Assembly: GCF_035918015.1 (NCBI RefSeq)
Contig: NZ_CP109132.1
Location: 3,844,001 to 3,908,000 of the forward strand
Reading direction: 5' to 3'
Length of the DNA: 64,000 nucleotides
Source of the DNA: Streptomyces sp. NBC_01754
GTDB taxonomy: Bacteria > Actinomycetota > Actinomycetes > Streptomycetales > Streptomycetaceae
Position 1 is the first letter of the stretch; each line of letters starts with the position of its first letter. Under the pieces are notes generated by a model. The model had not been told where the DNA came from. It worked only from the letters and a program-made list of their open reading frames with translations, and ran no database searches. A program made the position numbers and the translations under genes. Shown here one piece after another: positions 58,163 through 64,000 of the stretch.

Positions 58163-58472
58163 CCCGCGGTGCCCGAACCCGGCCGCGACCCTCGGCCCGC
58201 CAGTGGTTCCCGGTCGCCCGCGGAGCACGACGCGGCGGAGCACGACACAGCGGCGGCAGGCGGGTGCGGCCCGGCGCGGCCCGAGACACGACCGCACAGC
58301 CGCAGGACCCGGCACAGCCGCAGGGCAGGCCACCGCCACAGCCGCACAGCCCGACAGGCCGCAGAGCACGGCACAGGGACTGCGCTCTGCGCGGCTGTCG
58401 GGCATGCCTGCCACGCCGCGGCCGCCGAGGCGGTGCTCGGAGTGTCCAGGCGGCCGGGTGGAGCCCTCCGGC
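58163..58472. other. Intergenic region with CAGCCGCA-type repeats
   Basis: 310 bp between two convergent genes. ACAGCCGCA recurs about four times with variants in 58295-58350. No credible gene. Confidence 0.4.
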
Positions 58473-58503
58473 CCGGTGCGACGCCCGTAGGGCGCCGCAC
58501 CGG
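58473..58503 (-). terminator. Terminator of sigN
   Basis: CCGGTGCGACGCCC (58473-58486) pairs with GGCGCCGCACCGG (58491-58503) apart from one mismatch, 15 bp beyond the stop. Confidence 0.65.
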
Positions 58504-58518
58504 TGACGCGCGGCGGGG

Positions 58519-59385
58519 TCAGTCGGCGATGAGCCCCTCGCGGAGCTGGGTGAGCGTCCGGGTCAGCAGCCGCGAGACGTGCATCTGCGAGATCCCGACC
58601 TCCTCGCCGATCTGCGACTGGGTCATGTTGGCGAAGAAGCGCAGCATGATGATCTGCCGCTCCCGAGGCGGGAGCTTGGCCAGCAGCGGCTTCAGCGACT
58701 CGCGGTACTCGACGCCCTCCAGTGCCGTGTCCTCGTACCCCAGGCGGTCCGCCAGCGAGCCCTCGCCGCCGTCGTCCTCCGGGGAGGGGGAGTCCAGCGA
58801 GGAGGCCGTGTAGGCGTTGCCGACGGCCAGCCCGTCGACCACGTCCTCCTCGGAGACCCCCAGGGCCTGGGCCAGCTCCGGCACGGTCGGCGAGCGGTCG
58901 AGCTTCTGGGCCAGCTCGTCGCTCGCCTTGGTGAGGGCCAGGCGCAGCTCCTGGAGCCGGCGTGGTACCCGTACCGACCACGACGTGTCGCGGAAGAAGC
59001 GCTTGATCTCGCCCACGACGGTCGGCATCGCGAAGGTGGGGAACTCCACGCCCCGCTCGGTGTCGAAGCGGTCGATCGCCTTGATCAGGCCGATCGTGCC
59101 GACCTGGACGATGTCCTCCATGGGCTCGTTGCGGCTGCGGAAGCGTGCCGCCGCGTACCGCACGAGCGGGAGGTTGAGCTCGATGAGTGTGTCCCGGACG
59201 TAGGCCCGCTCCGGGCTGTCCGTCCCGTCGGGGCCCGAGGCGGGTCCCAGCGCGGCGAGCCGCAGGAACAGGGAGCGGGACAGCGTGCGGGTGTCGATGG
59301 CTTCCGACGAGCTGGTGAGCACGGCAGGTGCCGGCACGCTCTTCGTGAGCGTGAGCACCTTCGAGCTGCCCTGGTCTACGGACAT
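58519..59385 (-). CDS. sigN: SigB/SigF-type sigma factor, SigN-like
   Basis: The 288-residue sigma factor has region 2 ([53 protein letters not shown]), region 3 and region 4 with a helix-turn-helix ([20 protein letters not shown]). It belongs to the stress/sporulation group controlled by HATPase anti-sigma factors. Its place next to sigF and its ending LTQLREGLIAD match SigN as I remember it from S. coelicolor. ATG 59385 follows AAGGGGGT. The 5' leader holds a hairpin (59439-59472). No anti-sigma gene is adjacent. Confidence 0.85.
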   Translation of the reverse strand: MSVDQGSSKVLTLTKSVPAPAVLTSSSEAIDTRTLSRSLFLRLAALGPASGPDGTDSPERAYVRDTLIELNLPLVRYAAARFRSRNEPMEDIVQVGTIGLIKAIDRFDTERGVEFPTFAMPTVVGEIKRFFRDTSWSVRVPRRLQELRLALTKASDELAQKLDRSPTVPELAQALGVSEEDVVDGLAVGNAYTASSLDSPSPEDDGGEGSLADRLGYEDTALEGVEYRESLKPLLAKLPPRERQIIMLRFFANMTQSQIGEEVGISQMHVSRLLTRTLTQLREGLIAD

Positions 59386-59438
59386 GCCACCCCCTTGAGG
59401 TCGCGGACGGTCGCGGTGACCACGACCATCGGAGGAAC

Positions 59439-59472
59439 GCAGCCTCCACCTGAATACCGGAGGTGGGGCTGC
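59439..59472 (-). promoter_or_regulatory. Hairpin in the sigN leader
   Basis: GCAGCCTCCACCT (59439-59451) pairs with AGGTGGGGCTGC (59461-59472) with one bulge. It lies 54 bp upstream of the sigN start. It could be part of a leader structure or a terminator for sigF; GACAAGTC repeated twice (59522-59537) lies further upstream. Confidence 0.5.
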
Positions 59473-59619
59473 GGCAAACGCGGTTCCAGCAGAATGTCAC
59501 ATGTCGGCAACACGCTGTAGTGACAAGTCGACAAGTCAGCGGCGAAACCGCGCAGGAAAGAGGGGGTGTGAGGCTTTTACGCCCTGGATACCGGCCTCTG
59601 GACGGTCTACCCGTTCCAG

Positions 59620-60477
59620 CTACGCCTCGATCCTGTTTGCGGATCTCAGACGGGCGAAGCTTCTGGCCAGAAGCCTTGACACATGCATCTGGGAGACGCC
59701 CAGTTCGGCACTGATCTGGGACTGCGTCAGGTTGTTGTAGTAGCGCAGCAGCAGGATGCGCTGTTCCCGCTCGGGCAGCTGGACGAGCAGATGCCGTACC
59801 AGGTCGCGGTGTTCGACACCGGCCAGCGCCGGATCCTCGTAGCCCAGCCGGTCCAGCAGGCCGGGCAGGCCGTCACCCTCCTGCGCGGCCTCCAGGGAGG
59901 TCGCGTGGTAGGAGCGGCCGGCCTCGATGCAGGCCAGGACCTCGTCCTCGGAGATCTTCAGCCGCTGGGCGATCTCGGCGGTCGTGGGGGAGCGGCCATG
60001 AGCGGTCGTCAGGTCCTCGGTGGCGCCGGTGACCTGGACCCACAGTTCGTGCAGGCGGCGCGGCACGTGCACGGTGCGTACGTTGTCCCGGAAGTAGCGT
60101 TTGATCTCGCCGACCACGGTGGGCATGGCGAACGTCGGGAACTGGACGCCGCGTTCCGGGTCGAACCGGTCGATGGCGTTGATGAGGCCGATGGTGCCGA
60201 CCTGGACGACGTCCTCCATCGGCTCGTTGCGGCTGCGGAAACGGGCCGCGGCGTACCGTACGAGCGGCAGGTTCGCCTCGATCAGGGCGGTGCGCACCCG
60301 GCCGTGTTCCGGGGTGCCCGGTTCGAGGTCCTTGAGGCGGCCGAACAGCACCTGGGTGAGCGCCCGGGTGTCCGCGCCCCGGGTCCTGCCGGGCGCGGAG
60401 GGTTCGGGTGTCTCTGTCTGGATGTCGTCGGTCTGGACGTTCTGGGGCGGGACTTGAGGCGCTGTACTGGCCGGCAC
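59620..60477 (-). CDS. sigF: Sporulation sigma factor SigF
   Basis: The 285-residue sigma factor is close to the protein above in region 2 ([19 protein letters not shown]) and region 4 ([20 protein letters not shown]), with the ending [10 protein letters not shown] that I associate with SigF. SigF acts late in spore maturation in Streptomyces. GTG 60477 follows AAAGGGGTGG. TTGACCG occurs twice just upstream of the ribosome site. The gap of 234 bp to sigN suggests separate promoters. Confidence 0.88.
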   Translation of the reverse strand: MPASTAPQVPPQNVQTDDIQTETPEPSAPGRTRGADTRALTQVLFGRLKDLEPGTPEHGRVRTALIEANLPLVRYAAARFRSRNEPMEDVVQVGTIGLINAIDRFDPERGVQFPTFAMPTVVGEIKRYFRDNVRTVHVPRRLHELWVQVTGATEDLTTAHGRSPTTAEIAQRLKISEDEVLACIEAGRSYHATSLEAAQEGDGLPGLLDRLGYEDPALAGVEHRDLVRHLLVQLPEREQRILLLRYYNNLTQSQISAELGVSQMHVSRLLARSFARLRSANRIEA

Positions 60478-60612
60478 GGTGTCGCCACCCCTTTGCGGTC
60501 AACTACGGTCAACTCATCCGTCAAAAGCGGTCATAGCATCACAAGACATGTCACTAGGTTCAAGCACCGCATAGAGTCGTGTTGTGCATGATTTGGTTTA
60601 AACATGCGGAAA

Positions 60613-60639
60613 AGCCCCTCTCCTGAACGGTGAGGGGCT
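60613..60639 (-). terminator. Terminator of the Dabb gene
   Basis: AGCCCCTC (60613-60620) and GAGGGGCT (60632-60639) form an 8-bp stem, extended by AA/TC context, 22 bp beyond the stop codon. Confidence 0.65.
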
Positions 60640-60661
60640 CGGGGGCTCCGGCGCGGACGGG

Positions 60662-60955
60662 TCAGAACGGGTAGTCGGCGATCACCCAAGTGGCGAACTC
60701 GCGCCACCGGCCGGCGGCGGCCTGGTGGTCCGGGTGCTCGATGTACCGCTTCAGGGCTTCCTCGTCCGCCACCGCGGAGTTGATGGCGAAGTCGTAGGCG
60801 TTCGGCCGGTCGGTGATGTTCCAGGCGCACTCCCAGAACCGCAGTTCGGGAATCCTGTCGCCCAGCACCCGGAAGGCCTCCGCCCCGGCGACGACCCGCG
60901 GATCGTCCCGCTCGACGCCGTCGTTCAGCTTGAACAGGACCAGGTGGCGGATCAT
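60662..60955 (-). CDS. Dabb (stress-responsive A/B barrel) family protein
   Basis: The 97-residue protein has the full Dabb pattern: IRHLVLFKLNDGV, FWECAWNITDRPNAYDFAIN and LKRYIEHPDHQAA. The family forms dimeric alpha/beta barrels, some with enzymatic roles. ATG 60955 is the only reasonable start. It is 7 bp behind the small membrane-protein gene, so the two are one transcript. Confidence 0.87.
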   Translation of the reverse strand: MIRHLVLFKLNDGVERDDPRVVAGAEAFRVLGDRIPELRFWECAWNITDRPNAYDFAINSAVADEEALKRYIEHPDHQAAAGRWREFATWVIADYPF

Positions 60956-60962
60956 GGTTCTC

Positions 60963-61127
60963 CTACCTCACGAGCTCGGACATGAAGTCCCCGACGCCCT
61001 GCGCGGCACTCGATATGCCTTCGAAGCCCACCTGGACGAGGTCGGCGGCGCGTTCGGGGGACGTGATGATCGTGTAGAGCACGAAGACCACAATCAAGTA
61101 GAGCGCGATCTTCTTCGCATGCGCCAC
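60963..61127 (-). CDS. 54-residue membrane protein
   Basis: GTG 61127 opens a frame that encodes a basic N-terminus (HAKK), one membrane helix (IALYLIVVFVLYTIITS) and an amphipathic C-terminal part (LVQVGFEGISSAAQGVGDF). GGAGAGG stands about 13 nt upstream. Codon use fits the neighbours, and the tight spacing to the Dabb gene supports it. Function unknown. Confidence 0.7.
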   Translation of the reverse strand: MAHAKKIALYLIVVFVLYTIITSPERAADLVQVGFEGISSAAQGVGDFMSELVR

Positions 61128-61515
61128 GGCCCCGCCCCCGCCTCTCCCCGTCGATCACCTGTGCAGTCGGGAGATTCTAGCCGTACGCATGACCGGAGCC
61201 AGGGGCTGTCTCGGTCCACTCACACGACTTTTAGGGACCAAGGACCCGTGGTTGCAGGCCCTTTGCCCCGGGTCGCGGCTTCTGTCGAGGAGCAGGATGG
61301 AATCAGGCCTGCCCATGGATCCATGCGGCGGGCCGAGGAACGGGGCCCATGAGGCCCCGCCGCGCGACTTTCCCCCTGACCGCGGCGGGGCCGGACTCCG
61401 TCTTCACCGGGGGGAGCGGCTCGTCCCCCCGATGCCGCTTCCCCCGACCTGCGCCCGTACGGCATGTGGCCCCGGCTCCGGTACCCGACCGGAGTCGGGG
61501 CCACATGCCGTACGT
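61128..61515. other. Intergenic region with very long hairpin 61456-61514
   Basis: 388 bp of promoter and element-derived sequence. CGTACGGCATGTGGCCCC with nine more bases (61456-61482) pairs with 61488-61514 over 27 bp with one wobble and a 5-nt loop. The arms include GGCATGTGGCCCCGGCTCC. Further GC-rich short palindromes lie at 61400-61430. Confidence 0.6.
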
Positions 61516-61777
61516 GTACGGCCCGGACATGCTCGAAGGGCGAGACGGCCGTCTGCACGACGCTCGCCACACCGCCGCTACCGTCCTGCTCATCCTTGGA
61601 GTGTCGGAGCGTGCGGTCATGGGGCTGATGGGCTGGTCGACCACGGCAATGGCTGCCCGCTACCAGCACATGGTCGATACCGTGCGAACCAACGTTGCTG
61701 AACAGGTTGACCACCTCATTTGGGAGACGGATCCCAGGGGGCTGGCTGAGGGCGGTGGCGGCGAAGAGGCTAGGTAG
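61516..61777 (+). pseudogene. Tyrosine integrase, C-terminal fragment
   Basis: About 75 codons keep the end of an integrase: LHDARHTAATVLLILGV with His-x-x-Arg, VMGLMGWSTTAMAARYQHM with the Tyr nucleophile, then VAEQVDHLIW. The upstream Arg box and the rest are gone; the frame enters the hairpin sequence. The fragment points at the 3' end of tRNA-Ser(CGA) 740 bp away, so it likely stems from an element that used that tRNA. Confidence 0.72.
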
Positions 61778-61809
61778 CTCTATGCGCGTGAGTCGACTGA
61801 AGACTCCGT

Positions 61810-61860
61810 CGGCGATGCCTCATGGTGTTGCAACATGACAATGCCTCACGGCGCTGCATT
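61810..61860. repeat. 26-bp period repeats
   Basis: ATGCCTCATGGTGTTGCAAC (61815 on) returns 26 bp later as ATGCCTCACGGCGCTGCATT. TGTTGCAACA (61826-61835) is a perfect palindrome. The pair may be a leftover regulator or excisionase site of the lost element. Confidence 0.45.
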
Positions 61861-61948
61861 ATGGCGGCTAGGCTGTGGCTACATGCTGAGCACTCCCGCC
61901 ACCTGCCACTGAGGTTGCTACGAGAGGTTCAGTGCAGTACCCCAAGGA

Positions 61949-61986
61949 CGGGGCCGTGGCCCCAGTAGTTCGGTGCCACGGCCCCG
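61949..61986. terminator. 12-bp hairpin
   Basis: CGGGGCCGTGGC (61949-61960) and GCCACGGCCCCG (61975-61986) pair perfectly with a 14-nt loop. It would end the small gene at 62049 on the minus strand or the integrase remnant. Confidence 0.6.
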
Positions 61987-62048
61987 GTGCGCCATGCGCG
62001 GCGCACCACCTGCCCTAGGGCAGGGATTGGTGAAAGGAAGGGCCTGAA

Positions 62049-62222
62049 CTAGAGCCAGTGGTCAAAATGCCTGTCCAGCCAGTCGCGCACGAGGCGCCAC
62101 AGGTTGATCAGGAACGAGACTGCAGCCCAGTTCAGGCTCTTCCCCTTCTTCTCCTCGTGTGCCTGCACGGCTTCCCGGCCGGTTTCCGAGGGAGGTTTGT
62201 GCCCGTCGCGCTTGTCTGTCAT
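62049..62222 (-). CDS. 57-residue amphipathic hypothetical protein
   Basis: ATG 62222 stands 6 nt after GGAGG, an ideal start. The peptide has a polar first half (GHKPPSETGREAVQAHEEKK) and a Trp-rich, basic second half (LINLWRLVRDWLDRHFDHW) that would form an amphipathic helix. It lies in the debris next to tRNA-Ser(CGA). I do not recognise it; membrane association or a toxin-like role is possible. Confidence 0.6.
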   Translation of the reverse strand: MTDKRDGHKPPSETGREAVQAHEEKKGKSLNWAAVSFLINLWRLVRDWLDRHFDHWL

Positions 62223-62476
62223 CTACTACCTCCGGATCGGCGCCCAAAGAGGGCAAGGGAAAATCCGGGGTCAGGCAGACATGGCGCTGTAGCCACCTCA
62301 TAACGGGAGCCTACGGGGTGGCGGATGGGGCGCGGGGCGGTTCGCGGAAGTCCGATGAGCAGAGCCGAAGGGGCCTTGCCAGGGCGGGTGTCGCTGCTGG
62401 GCTGGATCGGACGATCTGAGGCCCGGCAGCCGCTCTCAGCGGGCCAACTGAGACGGGAAGTGAGACGGAACGCAGT

Positions 62477-62508
62477 GAAGGGACCGACCTAGACGGGTCG
62501 GTCCCTTC
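62477..62508 (-). terminator. tRNA-Ser(CGA) terminator
   Basis: GAAGGGACCGACC (62477-62489) and GGTCGGTCCCTTC (62496-62508) form a perfect 13-bp stem with a 6-nt loop, 10 bp behind the tRNA. Confidence 0.8.
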
Positions 62509-62517
62509 ATCTACCTG

Positions 62518-62602
62518 CGGTAGCGGTGGGATTTGAACCCACGGTGAGTCTCCCCACACTCGCTTTCGAGGCGAGCTCCTTCGGCCGCTCGGACACGCTA
62601 CC
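62518..62602 (-). tRNA. tRNA-Ser (CGA)
   Basis: On the minus strand GGTAGCG pairs with CGCTACC. The anticodon arm CTCGCCTCGAAAGCGAG shows anticodon CGA. D arm GTCCGAGCGGCC and long variable arm are as in other Ser tRNAs. CCA is not encoded. Confidence 0.95.
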
Positions 62603-62680
62603 GAGAGAGAGCTTAAACCATCCCGGGCCCTGGTCGAAATCCGATTCCCGGACCGGCGCCCGGCCTCGCGCCGGGGGGCC

Positions 62681-63190
<510 letters not shown>

Positions 63191-63781
63191 CTAACGGACG
63201 GCCTCCAGGACCTCGGCCGCGCCCAGCGCGTCGGCGATCTCCGCCAGCGCGTCGGTGCGCAGGGTCAGCAGGTCCTTCTCGGACACCCCGAGGTCGGACA
63301 GGAGACCCCGGTCGCCCAGGGGGCCCGCCGGTACGGCGTCGATGTCCTGGTCCAGGTCAGGGTCGCCGACCTCGGCCCGGGAGCCGCCGCCGGCCGCGGC
63401 TTCCTCCGGTTCGCCGTCCTCGGTGCCGTCGAGGCCGACGAGCTCCTCCAGTGCGGCGATCTCGACCTCGGCCCCGGGTTCGCGGCCGAGCATCTCGTCG
63501 GTGAGCAGGATCTCCCCGTACGAGGAGCGGGCGGCGGCGGACGCGTCCGAGACGTAGATACGCGGGTCCTCCTCACCGTCCACCCGGACGACGCCGAACC
63601 AGGCGTCCTCCTGCTCGATGTAGACCAGGACCGTGTCCTCGTCCACCGAGGCCTCACGGGCCAGATCCGTCAGGTCGGACAGGGTTTCCACATCGTCGAG
63701 CTCCGTATCGCTCGCTTCCCACCCGTCTTCGGTGCGCGCGAGCAGTGCGGCGAAGTACACCGTGACTCTCCCACTGTTCAT
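63191..63781 (-). CDS. tRNA adenosine deaminase-associated protein
   Basis: The 196-residue acidic protein (VTVYFAALLARTEDGWEASD, then EEDPRIYVSDASAAARSSYG) is the actinobacterial protein annotated by its constant link with tadA. An Asp/Glu/Gly-rich stretch (about 120-150) separates two globular parts. ATG 63781 is chosen over 63847 because the conserved part starts there. No biochemical role is established; it may help TadA. Confidence 0.85.
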   Translation of the reverse strand: MNSGRVTVYFAALLARTEDGWEASDTELDDVETLSDLTDLAREASVDEDTVLVYIEQEDAWFGVVRVDGEEDPRIYVSDASAAARSSYGEILLTDEMLGREPGAEVEIAALEELVGLDGTEDGEPEEAAAGGGSRAEVGDPDLDQDIDAVPAGPLGDRGLLSDLGVSEKDLLTLRTDALAEIADALGAAEVLEAVR

Positions 63782-64000
63782 AGGTGAATCGGTCCGACGG
63801 GAGGGCGGCCGGTCTTCCGGCCGCTCTGGGCCCCGCCCAATCGGCATCGTGGCAGAAACGAGCGCGAAGCGAGAGGTCTTCGGCCGTTGCGTCGGCCATC
63901 AGTTCCCGGCGCGCCGGGCCCGCGCCACCCCGCGCGCCGGGGGCGCGGACCCGGGCGGCCGGAGCATCACCAGCGGAACGTGCGCATCCGCATCTGTTGC
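63782..64000. other. Right edge of the window
   Basis: 219 bp with no supported gene. It should hold the promoter of the tadA operon and the start of whatever lies to the right. Confidence 0.4.

Noticed and set aside
57630..58490. 286-codon plus-strand frame
   Set aside because: It runs through a strong hairpin and repeated Arg/Pro-rich sequence; the 71-residue gene in another frame has a membrane helix and fits.
62058..62303. Plus-strand frame opposite the 57-residue gene
   Set aside because: No ribosome site, while the minus-strand frame has an ideal one.

Overview
The window is a high-GC, densely coded stretch of a Streptomyces chromosome. The evidence is codon use rich in G/C at third positions, GTG starts behind GGAGG-type ribosome binding sites, SpoIIE-type phosphatases with HATPase anti-sigma-like proteins, a Streptomyces subtilisin inhibitor, F420-dependent oxidoreductases, and adjacent sigN/sigF-type sporulation sigma factors next to tadA. 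From memory this resembles the S. coelicolor region ending at sigN-sigF (SCO4034/SCO4035); I could not run an alignment.

Layout. 1-8.6 kb: core genes (two HATPase proteins, aminopeptidase P, a GAF-SpoIIE phosphatase with altered motifs, a prim-pol domain protein, a SEC-C protein, a glycerophosphodiesterase). 8.8-13 kb: an HtrA-type protease, a decayed tRNA-Ser copy, a CDP-glycerol glycerophosphotransferase-like membrane protein. 13.1-15.0 kb: tRNA-Ser(UGA) followed by a 1.8-kb relic of an integrative element, bounded by a 39-bp repeat of the tRNA 3' part and holding integrase and IS982-type transposase debris. 15-24.5 kb: small membrane and secreted proteins, an ECF sigma factor, an acyl-CoA ligase with a palindromic operator, a 1479-residue sensor/receiver protein that lacks the kinase histidine, and a subtilisin inhibitor. 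24.7-25.1 kb: tRNA-Ser(GCU) and tRNA-Arg(ACG).

25.0-40.8 kb is a 15.7-kb actinomycete integrative and conjugative element (AICE) in the tRNA-Arg gene, bounded by perfect 43-bp repeats. From left to right on the minus strand it carries int, xis, a DUF3631 ATPase, a small Zn protein, a predicted PD-(D/E)XK nuclease, a prim-pol replicase, a cytosine DNA methyltransferase, small Zn proteins, a TraB/FtsK-type translocase, several spread-type proteins (including SpdB/DUF2637), DUF6284 and a Nudix gene cut by an amber codon. On the plus strand are a GntR regulator and a GNAT acetyltransferase. Most genes overlap by GTGA or ATGA and look like one transfer-replication-integration transcript, governed by the GntR gene and the 18-bp inverted repeat beside it. 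Thirteen copies of an 8-bp motif lie between the ATPase and xis genes, a candidate origin or transfer locus.

40.8-42.1 kb holds remains of another element (pra and GNAT fragments) and a HEAT-like protein. 42-58 kb: butanediol dehydrogenase-like protein, TPR-like protein, DUF2797 protein, amidohydrolase, a response regulator whose kinase gene is reduced to 25 codons, an EEP phosphoesterase, an MFS/TetR exporter pair, a hydroxyacid dehydrogenase, a PPOX protein, and a MarR-MFS-YceI cluster in which both the transporter and the YceI protein carry beta-sandwich repeats. 58.5-63.8 kb: sigN, sigF, small proteins, an integrase fragment beside tRNA-Ser(CGA), tadA and its partner gene. Three tRNA genes in 50 kb therefore show traces of integrative elements.
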